Positions 1 to 8,039 of a stretch of 32,387 nt of DNA are shown here, piece after piece. Numbering within the stretch: position 1 is the stretch's first letter; each line of letters opens with the position of its first letter. The notes beneath the pieces are model-generated. The model saw only the letters and a program-made list of their open reading frames with translations, was not told the DNA's origin and made no database searches. The translations under genes and the position numbers were made by a program. Source of the DNA: Acidimicrobiales bacterium (GTDB lineage Bacteria; Actinomycetota; Acidimicrobiia; Acidimicrobiales; SHLQ01); contig SHLQ01000013.1 of assembly GCA_004282895.1 (NCBI GenBank), forward strand, positions 1 to 32,387, written 5' to 3'.

Positions 1-88
1 CGGCTCACGCCGAAACTCCCGGCAACTCCTGCCGCGCTGCTTGGAGATTTCGGCTCACGCCGAAACTCCCGGCAACTCCTGCGGTTGC
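1..88. repeat. Tandem two-hairpin repeat (about 50-bp period)
   Basis: A 32-bp sequence at 1-32 recurs exactly at 51-82. The array alternates two hairpins. Hairpin B at 43-69 has arms GGAGATTTCGGC and GCCGAAACTCC around a short loop. Hairpin A at 72-88 has arms GCAAC and GTTGC. Positions 1-19 are the 3' half of another hairpin B cut by the window edge, and the stretch after it is a degenerate hairpin A. A diverged copy of the same A-B module lies at 4048-4092. It sits just past the 3' end of the minus-strand dehydrogenase, so it may act in termination or RNA stability. That role is inferred. Confidence 0.8.
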
Positions 89-110
89 GCACATGCGTCG
101 CGACGATTGA

Positions 111-1088
111 TCAGGCGTCCTGGAGATACGTCTCGCTTTGATCCCAGAGCCTCTCGGCCTGATCATCGTCGCACGCATGCGCATCCACCCCCAGGTACCG
201 CGCCATCGGGCTCTCGGGGTCGGTTGGAGCTGCAATATTGCAGTCCTCGCAATAGACCCCGGCTTTGCCTTCCAGCAACGGAGACGTCGCAGCCCACAGC
301 GTGGTCGAGGCACCCTGTTCGGGTGATTTGAATCCAGCCTTCGCCAGCTCCGATGGCTCACCGTCTTCGCCGAGCCACCCGAGGACGATCATCTCCTCCT
401 TGCTGAGGTGTCGCTGGAGCGGCGTGAAGATTCCGCCGGGGTGCACGGAGAACGAGAGACCGCCGCTCTCCTGCAATCGCCGAGACAAGCCGTTGGCAAA
501 CAGTGCGATGGCGGTTTTTGCCTGGCCATAGGCCTGCCACTTGTCGTACTCGGTGTGCTCGTAGTGCACGTCATCCCAGTTGATACCTGACATCTTGTGT
601 GCGGTTGACGAGAGGGACACGACGCGTGCCTTTTCGGTATTCAACAACAACGGCATGAGTCCTTGTGTCAACGCGAAATGGCCAAGATGGCAAATACCGA
701 ATTGGGATTCCCAGCCCGGCCCGACCCGCGCTTCAGGGCAGGCCATGATCCCGGCGTTGTTGATGAGCAGATCAAGACTCGAGAGATCTGCATTCATGGA
801 CTCGGCAAAGCTGCGCACAGTCGCCAGGTCGGAGAGGTCCATGGGGGCAGTTCTGACGTCGCCCGGAATTGCAGCCAATGCATTCGCGGCCTTACCCGGC
901 GACCTCACCGGGACAACTACCGACGCGCCCTTCGCTGCAAGGCTGCGTGCCGTCTCCAGTCCAATTCCGCTGTATCCCCCGGTCACAACTGCGGTCTTGC
1001 CGTTCAAGTCAATCGCCGACAGCACTTCATCGCCGGTGCTCTTGGCGTGAAACTCGGACTGCACGGGCGTTTGATCGGACATGCTCAT
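111..1088 (-). CDS. Short-chain dehydrogenase/reductase (SDR), retinol-dehydrogenase-like
   Basis: This is a 325-residue NAD(P)-dependent oxidoreductase of the classical SDR superfamily. The nucleotide-binding motif TGGYSGIG lies near residue 36, NNAG follows, and the catalytic YGQAK motif with an upstream SLSS serine is in place. The long C-terminal part and overall length resemble WWOX/retinol-dehydrogenase-like SDRs, but the substrate cannot be read from the sequence. The open frame extends further upstream to 1211, but the ATG at 1088 (MSMSDQ) is chosen because AAAGG lies about eight bases before it and the upstream residues are Arg-rich and unlike a protein N-terminus. A second ATG at 1082 is possible. 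It is transcribed divergently from nadE. No functional link to its neighbours is visible. Confidence 0.85.
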   Translation of the reverse strand: MSMSDQTPVQSEFHAKSTGDEVLSAIDLNGKTAVVTGGYSGIGLETARSLAAKGASVVVPVRSPGKAANALAAIPGDVRTAPMDLSDLATVRSFAESMNADLSSLDLLINNAGIMACPEARVGPGWESQFGICHLGHFALTQGLMPLLLNTEKARVVSLSSTAHKMSGINWDDVHYEHTEYDKWQAYGQAKTAIALFANGLSRRLQESGGLSFSVHPGGIFTPLQRHLSKEEMIVLGWLGEDGEPSELAKAGFKSPEQGASTTLWAATSPLLEGKAGVYCEDCNIAAPTDPESPMARYLGVDAHACDDDQAERLWDQSETYLQDA

Positions 1089-1247
1089 GGTGGTGCCTTT
1101 GGTTCGGGCGGCGCCGGCGGCCGCGTGTACCAAACCTAAGCGTCGCCACACGCGCCTGCATGATCGTTTTGTCGGCACCGCGCGTGAGCGAACGCCACGC
1201 GGGTCGGTCACAGGCTCGGCGTCGCTGGACGCCGCTAGCCTTTGCTC
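1089..1247. promoter_or_regulatory. Divergent promoter region between the SDR gene and nadE
   Basis: This noncoding stretch must carry promoters for both flanking genes. On the plus strand TAGCCT at 1236-1241 ends six bases before the GTG at 1248, which is the spacing expected for a leaderless actinobacterial transcript. On the minus strand a TAGGTT box lies about 45 bases before the SDR start. No clear operator palindrome was seen. Confidence 0.4.
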
Positions 1248-2939
1248 GTGTCTGTTCTGCGAGTTGCGGTGTGTCAGGTCAATACGAAGGTTGGGGACCT
1301 CGAAGGCAACGCGGCGAAGATCCGCGAATGGCTTGATCGCGCCGAGCAGGAGGACGCCGACCTCGCCGTCTTTCCCGAGCTGACCATCCCCGGATATCCA
1401 CCGGAAGATCTGCTACTCAAACCGCAGTTCGTGGCGGACAACGTCGAGACGCTGCACCAGCTCGCGTCGACCGTCACGGGAACCTGTGCGGCCGTCGTGG
1501 GATTTGCTGATGGTGCACCGGGCACCGTGTACAACGCACTCGCGGTGCTCGCCGATGGAGAGGTCAAGGCCACGTACCACAAGCGTGCCTTGCCGAACTA
1601 CGGACTCTTCGACGAGGAGCGGGTGTTCACCGCTGGCACCGAGCCAATGCAGCTGCACCAGATCGGCGGCGTCAACGTCGGTATGTCGATCTGTGAGGAC
1701 GGATGGGTCGACGGGGGAGCGGTTCCGCAGTTGGCGGCCGGTGGGGCAGAGATGATCATCAACATCAACGCGTCGCCGTACTACCGCCGGAAGCATCACG
1801 TTCGCCACGCCGAGATGCACGACCGGATTCGTGAGTCAGGCGGACTTCCGCTCGTCTACGTCAACCTGGTTGGTGGGCAGGATGAGATCGTCTTCGATGG
1901 GTCGTCCTTCGTCCTCGATTCAAGCTGTGAGGTCATTGGGCGGGCCGCGCATTGTGAGGAGGAACTCCTCGTGCTCGACGTGGCCTCCGAGCCGAGCGAG
2001 GTTGATGCCGGGGCTCGCTTTCCCGTCATTCCGATTTCCTCGGCCACGGGTCGCGATCAGGTTGTGGTGACCGCTCGGGTCGCGCCCGAGCCACATGAGC
2101 TCGACGAACTGCACGATGCGCTCGTGCTCGCGACCCGCGACTACGTACACAAGAACGGGTTCACCGACATCTGCCTCGGGTTGTCCGGTGGCATCGACTC
2201 GACTCTGACGGCCGCGATCGCCGCCGATGCGCTCGGCGCGGAGAACGTGCATTGTGTGCTCATGCCGAGTCGGTACTCGAGCGACCACTCCGTTTCCGAC
2301 GCGGAGGATTTCGCCGAGCGACTTGGCGTTTCGCATCGCACGATCCCGATCGAGCCTGGCCACGCGGCGTTCCTCGAGATGTTCAAGGATTCGTTTTCAG
2401 GACGGGACGAGGGGCTGACCGAGGAGAATGTGCAGAGCCGAATCCGAGGCGTGATCCTCATGGGTCTGTCCAACAAGTTCGGTTGGTTGGTCTTGACGAC
2501 CGGTAACAAGAGCGAGGCCGCGGTCGGATACTCGACGCTGTATGGCGACACGGCCGGCGCCTACGCGGTCATCAAGGACGTCTACAAACTCGATGTGTAT
2601 CGACTGTCCTCCCGGTACAACGAACGAGCGGGTCGCGAGGTGATTCCCGAATCCGTGATCACCAAACCGCCCTCAGCGGAGCTGCGTCCGGACCAGCGCG
2701 ACGACCAAAGCCTGCCGCCGTACGAGCAGCTTGACCCGCTGCTCGAGGCCTACATCGAGGGTGATCGGACCATGTCCGAACTGGTTGACATGGGTTTCCC
2801 CGAAGAAACCGTGCGCCGCATCATTCGGCTGGTCGATATCTCCGAATTCAAACGTCGACAGACGCCAGTGGGGGCTCGAGTCACCAAAAAGGCCTTCGGA
2901 CGGGACCGCAGACTGCCGATTACCAACGGATACGTCTAA
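1248..2939 (+). CDS. nadE: Glutamine-dependent NAD+ synthetase
   Basis: It converts deamido-NAD+ to NAD+ with ATP, using ammonia released from glutamine. The N-terminal half is a nitrilase-type glutaminase with the expected Glu (FPELTIPGYPPEDL), Lys (YHKRALPNYGLFDE) and nucleophile Cys (SICEDGW). The C-terminal half is the synthetase, with the PP-loop GLSGGIDSTL and the motifs TTGNKSEAAVGYSTLYGD and KDVYKLDVYRLS. At 563 residues it is full length for the two-domain enzyme. The GTG at 1248 (MSVLRVAVCQVN) is preferred over a TTG at 1242: it starts right at the first beta strand, and TAGCCT at 1236-1241 suggests a leaderless message. There is no obvious Shine-Dalgarno. It appears to be a single-gene housekeeping unit. 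Confidence 0.96.
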   Translation: MSVLRVAVCQVNTKVGDLEGNAAKIREWLDRAEQEDADLAVFPELTIPGYPPEDLLLKPQFVADNVETLHQLASTVTGTCAAVVGFADGAPGTVYNALAVLADGEVKATYHKRALPNYGLFDEERVFTAGTEPMQLHQIGGVNVGMSICEDGWVDGGAVPQLAAGGAEMIININASPYYRRKHHVRHAEMHDRIRESGGLPLVYVNLVGGQDEIVFDGSSFVLDSSCEVIGRAAHCEEELLVLDVASEPSEVDAGARFPVIPISSATGRDQVVVTARVAPEPHELDELHDALVLATRDYVHKNGFTDICLGLSGGIDSTLTAAIAADALGAENVHCVLMPSRYSSDHSVSDAEDFAERLGVSHRTIPIEPGHAAFLEMFKDSFSGRDEGLTEENVQSRIRGVILMGLSNKFGWLVLTTGNKSEAAVGYSTLYGDTAGAYAVIKDVYKLDVYRLSSRYNERAGREVIPESVITKPPSAELRPDQRDDQSLPPYEQLDPLLEAYIEGDRTMSELVDMGFPEETVRRIIRLVDISEFKRRQTPVGARVTKKAFGRDRRLPITNGYV

Positions 2940-3100
2940 ATGGCCGTTGCGCAAGGGTCGCAAAATTTCGTTCCATTACACGGTGGCCACATGAAGAACC
3001 GTCGGTAGGGTTTGCCTTCAGGTCGGCCGGGTAAAAGTCGAGACAATACGTACGTGCCATCCGGGCCCTTGCGGTCTCGAGCAAAGAATGGGGAAACCTC
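2940..3100 (+). promoter_or_regulatory. Intergenic region upstream of the sigma factor gene
   Basis: This is 161 bases without a gene. A plausible promoter with a TACGTA-type -10 lies around 3047-3052, about 50 bases before the coding start. GGGGAA at 3090-3095 is a likely ribosome binding site for the TTG start at 3101. No strong terminator for nadE is visible. Confidence 0.35.
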
Positions 3101-4039
<939 letters not shown>

Positions 4040-4047
4040 GGCAACCG

Positions 4048-4092
4048 GCAACGCTTCGCGTTGCATGGAGATTTTGGCTTCGCCAAAACTCC
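4048..4092. repeat. Two-hairpin repeat, second locus
   Basis: Hairpin A (4048-4064) is the perfect palindrome GCAACGCTTCGCGTTGC. Hairpin B (4067-4092) pairs GGAGATTTTGGC with GCCAAAACTCC. Compared with the copy at 43-69 the stem changes TTTCGGC/GCCGAAA to TTTTGGC/GCCAAAA, so pairing is kept by a compensatory change. It starts nine bases after the sigma factor stop, which suggests a termination or RNA-stabilising role, though no T-tract follows. Confidence 0.75.
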
Positions 4093-4122
4093 GCGTCGGG
4101 GAAGTTCTGCTAGCAAGTATCA

Positions 4123-5739
4123 ATGCACCCGCTTGCTTTGGCCGAATGGTCGACCCTCGCTGACCGTGAACCCGTCGGAGTGCTCGTCGGCAACATAGAT
4201 CTGGTTGTCGTACGTTTCGACGACAACCACTCCGTGCTCTTTGGCCGATGCGCCCACCGGGGAGCGCTTATGGCCGACGGCCATGTGCGTGGCGACGATC
4301 TCATCTGCGGCGTGCACGGGTGGGACTACCAATTCCGTACGGGGATCTCGAGTTACAACAACAGCGAGCGTCTTCACCGGTTCTCGTCTTGGATCGAAGA
4401 TGACCAGGTGATGGTAGATGCGGACGAGATTCTCGAATGGGAGAAGCTCCATCCGCAGCCTTATGACCGGAGCGCCTATCAGGGGGCGTACCAGGATGTA
4501 CACGGCACGCCGGACGAGCCGTGGGTCGGCCTGATCAGGAAGCTGGCGTCCGAAGGGCTCACCAAGACCGGACATCACGGACCGACGCTCTCGATGGGGG
4601 TTCCACAACACGAGCTGCCGCAGTGGGACGACATCCAATTCGTGACGGCGCAGCTTGCCACCCGTCCGCTGCTGGACGAGGACGAGGTCACCAGCTCCGT
4701 GGTGATCGGCCCGAATGCGCAACGTCCGCTGCATCTGGCGATTCCTCTGTTTGTGAGCGACATGAGCTTCGGTGCGTTGTCCGAGGAGGCAAAGACCGCG
4801 TTGGCCAAAGGCGCAGAGCTTGCCGGAACCGGGATCTGCTCTGGTGAGGGCGGCATGCTGCCGGAGGAACAGGCGGCCAACTCCCGTTACTTCTACGAGC
4901 TCGCGTCGGGGCGATTTGGATGGTCGCTCGACAAGGTGCAACGGGTGCAGGCGTTTCACTTCAAGTTCGGCCAGGGCGCAAAGACTGGAACCGGCGGTCA
5001 TCTGCCTGGGGCGAAGGTCATGGGCAAGATCGCGGAAGTCCGTGAATTGCAGGAGGGGGAACCGGCGATCTCGCCGGCGACGTTCCCGGATCTGGTTACG
5101 CCCGACGACTACCGGGAAGTGGCCGCTCAGGTGCGCGAGGAATCCGGTGGGATCCCGATCGGCGCCAAGCTCTCGGCTCAACACATCGAGGCCGACATCG
5201 ACGCCGCGCTTGACATCGGGGTCGACTACATCATCCTCGACGGTCGGGGAGGGGGAACCGGGGCCGCGCCCGAGGTGTTCCGCAATCACATCTCGGTACC
5301 GACGATCCCCGCGTTGGCCCGGGCGCGACGGCACCTGGACGCAGCTGGTCGATCTGACGTCACGCTCGTGATCACAGGAGGTCTGCGAACGCACACCGAC
5401 TTCGCCAAGGCACTCGCCCTGGGCGCCGACGCGATCGCCGTCGCGAACTCCGCCATGCAGGCAATCGGTTGCCTTGGCATGCGCGCGTGCAACACGAACA
5501 ACTGCCCCGTTGGTATCGCCACACAACGGGCCGACCTCCGGTCACGTCTCGTGGTCGATGAGGCGGCCCAACGGCTGCAGCGGTTCTTCTCCGCATCGGT
5601 CGAACTGATGGGGGTGTTGGCTCGGGCATGCGGACACGCGGACCTGTCCGAGTTCACGATCGAGGACCTCACCACGTTCGACCCGGACATGGCCGAACTC
5701 AGCGGAATCGCGTTCGGTGGTGTGGGCCGGCAACGATAG
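4123..5739 (+). CDS. Rieske [2Fe-2S] domain fused to FMN-binding glutamate synthase domain
   Basis: This is a 538-residue protein with two parts. Residues 1 to about 90 form a Rieske-type ferredoxin with C43-x-H45 and C62-x2-H65. From about residue 150 it is a glutamate synthase central/FMN domain, ending in a 3Fe-4S-type motif C450-x5-C456-x4-C461 (CLGMRACNTNNCPVG). The glutaminase domain and the NADPH-binding small subunit of true GOGAT are absent, so ammonia must come from elsewhere or the reaction differs. The Rieske part could deliver electrons to FMN. Stand-alone GltB-like FMN proteins are known; the Rieske fusion is the less common arrangement. TAGCAA at 4111-4116 is spaced for leaderless transcription of the ATG. 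Electron donor and true substrate are unknown. Confidence 0.88.
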   Translation: MHPLALAEWSTLADREPVGVLVGNIDLVVVRFDDNHSVLFGRCAHRGALMADGHVRGDDLICGVHGWDYQFRTGISSYNNSERLHRFSSWIEDDQVMVDADEILEWEKLHPQPYDRSAYQGAYQDVHGTPDEPWVGLIRKLASEGLTKTGHHGPTLSMGVPQHELPQWDDIQFVTAQLATRPLLDEDEVTSSVVIGPNAQRPLHLAIPLFVSDMSFGALSEEAKTALAKGAELAGTGICSGEGGMLPEEQAANSRYFYELASGRFGWSLDKVQRVQAFHFKFGQGAKTGTGGHLPGAKVMGKIAEVRELQEGEPAISPATFPDLVTPDDYREVAAQVREESGGIPIGAKLSAQHIEADIDAALDIGVDYIILDGRGGGTGAAPEVFRNHISVPTIPALARARRHLDAAGRSDVTLVITGGLRTHTDFAKALALGADAIAVANSAMQAIGCLGMRACNTNNCPVGIATQRADLRSRLVVDEAAQRLQRFFSASVELMGVLARACGHADLSEFTIEDLTTFDPDMAELSGIAFGGVGRQR

Positions 5740-5755
5740 GCTGCGAGTTCCCCAG

Positions 5756-5851
5756 GGAGGTGTCTGAGTACCTGGTGGGCTCCCCCGCCTTCAAAGCGGG
5801 TGGTACGGGCGATCCCCGTACGGCGGGTTCGATTCCCGTCCACCTCCGCCA
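5756..5851 (+). tRNA. selC: tRNA-Sec (anticodon TCA)
   Basis: It is a 93-nt body with encoded CCA (5849-5851). The acceptor strand GGAGGTG (5756-5762) pairs with CACCTCC (5841-5847), and the discriminator is G5848. A 6-bp-type D stem (5766-5771 with 5777-5782, one A-G mismatch) is present. The anticodon stem CCCGC/GCGGG closes the loop CTTCAAA with TCA at 5791-5793. A long 7-bp variable arm, GTACGGG/CCCGTAC, spans 5803-5821, and the T loop is TTCGATT. The long acceptor/T helix, long variable arm, UCA anticodon and G discriminator are diagnostic of selenocysteine tRNA. It begins 16 bases after the glutamate synthase fusion stop and may be co-transcribed with it. selA, selB and selD are not in the window. 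Confidence 0.95.
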
Positions 5852-5987
5852 ATCGTTCAAAAATCAACAAAGAATCTATATAGGTCGCGAGCTGACACAA
5901 CTAACCAGTCCGAGTGTCATGAATTTTACGTCGCGGACGCTAGTCTCGTATCGCCCTGTTGAGTTCCGCCAACTCGGCATGGGAAGT
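5852..5987. other. AT-richer intergenic stretch after the tRNA
   Basis: No convincing gene is present. It is noticeably richer in A/T than its surroundings. It holds an inverted pair TGACAC...GTGTCA (about 5893-5920), a TAGTCT box at 5941-5946 that could be a -10 element, and a small GAGTT/AACTC hairpin near 5961-5975. A short noncoding RNA ending at the hairpin at 5988-6016 is possible but unsupported. Confidence 0.3.
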
Positions 5988-6016
5988 CCCCGGCCGTGTC
6001 CGCCACACGGTCGGGG
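5988..6016. terminator. Strong GC-rich hairpin 3' of the dioxygenase gene
   Basis: CCCCGGCCGTGT (5988-5999) pairs with ACACGGTCGGGG (6005-6016) through a five-base loop, giving a 12-bp stem with one G-U pair. It lies 17 bases beyond the stop of the minus-strand dioxygenase gene and downstream of the tRNA on the plus strand, so it may serve transcripts from both sides. No T-run follows on either strand, so intrinsic termination is not certain. Confidence 0.55.
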
Positions 6017-6033
6017 GCGCCGCTTAAGCCTCG

Positions 6034-6879
6034 TCAGACGTCTCGACCGATCTGCACCTTGGCTTCGGCTTCGTCAAAGAGCTTCGGATACGGGTACTCG
6101 AGGCCCATGAGTTGACGGAAGAGTGGCGTCCCGCGGTCGACGACTTCCTGGCGCACACCCGAACGTTGATCCTCCAGCGGGGTGATGAATTTCGGCAGGT
6201 ACTCGATGAGGACCCCCGATCGATTCGCCTCGGAAACATTCGGCATCGCACAGTGCCAACACATGCCGTTGAACAGCACGATGTCCCCCGGTTCACCCAG
6301 CATGCGTTCCGCGTGGGCGTGGAACGTCTCGCGGTCGGCCTCATCGGGATACGACAGCTCTTTCTGCGAAAGTGGCAGGTAGGCGGTGGCGCCCGTCTCA
6401 GCGGTGAACGGATCGAGCAGGATGGTCGCCTGCAGGTTCAGCGGATAGCTGGAGTTGATCCGAGCCGGGAAGCTCGACCGTTTGTAGAGATCCCAATACG
6501 GATAGTCGATGTGAGGTTCCTGGCCGGGGCCGCCCGGCAGGAGACGGTTGGCGGCGATCGATCCCAGGATGAACTCATCGCCGAGAAATGCGCTGGTGAT
6601 CGCGACCACGGCGGGGTGCTGCACCATCGATTCGAAAATCTCACCCTTGTTCAAGAGATTCCAGACGCGACGCTGCAAGTGCACCTTGTCTCGTGACCCA
6701 CCGACGAAGTGGGTCTCTCGATCCTCGTCCGCACTGTACTCCATGATCAGATCCCGGGCGGCCGCGATCTCCTCCGAGCTGAAACCACCACGAATCACGA
6801 TGGCGCCCGCACCCGTCAGGAGTTCGTCGATAAGGGATTCCATCTGGCCATCGAGGTTGTTGACGTCGACTTCGAGCAT
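6034..6879 (-). CDS. Phytanoyl-CoA dioxygenase (PhyH) family Fe(II)/2-oxoglutarate oxygenase
   Basis: It is a 281-residue protein of the PhyH family, which hydroxylates small molecules using Fe(II) and 2-oxoglutarate. The facial-triad HxD is in PHIDYPYWD, and the distal His with the 2-oxoglutarate-binding Arg is in WHCAMPNVSEANRSGVLIEY. The frame is open from a GTG at 6900, but the ATG at 6879 (MLEVDVNN) is chosen because a good AAGGAG (complement of 6886-6891) lies seven bases before it and would be inside the longer version. It is transcribed divergently from the cyclitol cluster, with about 200 bases between, so shared control and an oxidative role on the same substrate are plausible but unproven. 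PhyH substrates range from fatty acyl-CoAs to phosphonates and betaines. Confidence 0.88.
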   Translation of the reverse strand: MLEVDVNNLDGQMESLIDELLTGAGAIVIRGGFSSEEIAAARDLIMEYSADEDRETHFVGGSRDKVHLQRRVWNLLNKGEIFESMVQHPAVVAITSAFLGDEFILGSIAANRLLPGGPGQEPHIDYPYWDLYKRSSFPARINSSYPLNLQATILLDPFTAETGATAYLPLSQKELSYPDEADRETFHAHAERMLGEPGDIVLFNGMCWHCAMPNVSEANRSGVLIEYLPKFITPLEDQRSGVRQEVVDRGTPLFRQLMGLEYPYPKLFDEAEAKVQIGRDV

Positions 6880-6885
6880 TCGTTT

Positions 6886-6891
6886 CTCCTT
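6886..6891 (-). promoter_or_regulatory. Ribosome binding site deciding the dioxygenase start
   Basis: On the minus strand AAGGAG is followed by a six-base spacer and then ATG at 6879. This places the start at 6879 rather than at the in-frame GTG at 6900. Confidence 0.75.
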
Positions 6892-7087
6892 CTCATCCAC
6901 GTTGTGGCCCGCAGTGGCAGTCGGGCCGTCCCATCGGTGAACCTAAACAGCCGAGCGCGGCGTCTGCAAGGGCTTCCGCCTGCATGTCGAGAAGTGTTGC
7001 TCCACCCACTGCCCTCCACTACGGTCGCGTGGTCGAGGTACGGCATCCTTCTGCCTCGATCTGGAGAACGGGGAAACGGTGGGATTC
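6892..7087. promoter_or_regulatory. Divergent control region for the dioxygenase and the cyclitol cluster
   Basis: About 195 bases separate the two divergent genes. It must hold promoters in both directions. TCGAGG and CCTCGA half-sites (about 7034-7060) form an imperfect inverted repeat with an inner GGCA/TGCC pair and could be an operator. GGGGAAA at 7070-7076 lies before the first plus-strand gene. No regulator gene is encoded within the cluster. Confidence 0.35.
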
Positions 7088-7972
7088 ATGAATCGCCTGG
7101 CGACGGCACCGATCTCCTGGGGGATCTGTGAGGTGCCGGGCTGGGGAGTACAGCTTCCGGTCGATCGGGTGCTTGGCGAAATGTCTCAGCTGGGATTTCC
7201 CGCAACCGAACTCGGCTCCGAGGGTTACCTCCCTTCGGAACCCTTCGAGTTGAACAGGTTGTTGGCCAACTACGATCTCGACCTTCTTGCCGCTTTTGTT
7301 CCACTGGTCGTGCATGAGCACACACTGGCCGACGACACCCTTCGTCGAGCCGATGAAACCGCAGCGCTCCTCGCGGCAGCCGGCGCCACGTACTTCAACA
7401 CCTCGACCGTGACCTCCTACGATTGGGAGCCCCGACGCACTTTGACAGAGGATGAGTGGGCCCACGCGCTGTCGATGCTCGACCGGTTGAGCGAGGTGGT
7501 CGAAGCGCACGGACTGGTTCATGTGCTGCACGAACACATCGACACGATCGTTGAAACGAAGCAAGAGATCCAACGAGTGATCGACGGGTGCAGCGTCCAG
7601 TTCGTGTTGGACACCGCCCACTTCGCCGTCGGCGGGTACGACCCGCTCGAATTTGCGGATGCGTACCCCGACCGGGTCGGACTCGTGCACATCAAAGATG
7701 CAGACCTGTCGGTCGCCGCTCGCCTCAACGCCGGCGAGTGCACCCTGATGGAAGCCGTTCAGCAGGGAATCTTCCCAACCGTCGGGGCGGGCGACCTTCC
7801 GATCGACTCTGTAATACAGTCGCTGGAACGGTCCGGCTTCACCGGGTGGTACGTGCTCGAACAGGACGCGGCAATCACGGGTGAAGAACCAGCCGTTGGA
7901 CAGGGCCCATTGCTCGATGTCGAAACTAGTCTCAACTATCTCAAGAACCTGGAGGTTCGCCTTGCGGCGTGA
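7088..7972 (+). CDS. iolE: IolE-like inosose dehydratase / xylose-isomerase-type TIM barrel
   Basis: It belongs to the AP endonuclease 2 / sugar phosphate isomerase-epimerase family. The N-terminus TAPISWGICEVPGWG closely follows the inosose dehydratase signature, as does the ELGSEGYLP stretch. Metal-binding candidates are in HVLHEHIDT, FVLDTAHFAVGG and VGLVHIKDADL, and a late Glu in WYVLEQD. IolE dehydrates 2-keto-myo-inositol to the trihydroxycyclohexanedione that IolD hydrolyses. At 294 residues it has the usual length. The ATG at 7088 (MNRLATAPISWG) matches family starts; a GTG at 7079 is also possible because GGGGAAA at 7070-7076 is close to both. It is the first gene of the plus-strand run. 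Since related barrels act as epimerases, specificity remains an inference from context. Confidence 0.82.
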   Translation: MNRLATAPISWGICEVPGWGVQLPVDRVLGEMSQLGFPATELGSEGYLPSEPFELNRLLANYDLDLLAAFVPLVVHEHTLADDTLRRADETAALLAAAGATYFNTSTVTSYDWEPRRTLTEDEWAHALSMLDRLSEVVEAHGLVHVLHEHIDTIVETKQEIQRVIDGCSVQFVLDTAHFAVGGYDPLEFADAYPDRVGLVHIKDADLSVAARLNAGECTLMEAVQQGIFPTVGAGDLPIDSVIQSLERSGFTGWYVLEQDAAITGEEPAVGQGPLLDVETSLNYLKNLEVRLAA

Positions 7973-8039
7973 GTGATTCATTTCGCTTGACGAGTCACCA
8001 GGAACTGAGCAACAAAAAAGTCCCAACTAGGAGGGGAAT

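Noticed and set aside
1-88. CRISPR array
   Set aside because: Only two full units, the repeats contain hairpins without unique spacers of regular length, and no cas genes are near; a similar unit occurs singly at 4048.
4120-5526. Long open frame opposite the glutamate synthase fusion
   Set aside because: It is an antisense reading of a high-GC gene: Arg/His-rich, without motifs, while the plus strand has a clear enzyme.
6034-6036. TGA at the end of the dioxygenase gene as a selenocysteine codon
   Set aside because: The protein is full length for its family and reading on gives no conserved sequence, so it is a normal stop.
5917-6110. Possible small protein beginning at the ATG near 5920
   Set aside because: No ribosome binding site, Arg-rich translation, and it runs through the hairpin into the antisense of the dioxygenase gene.
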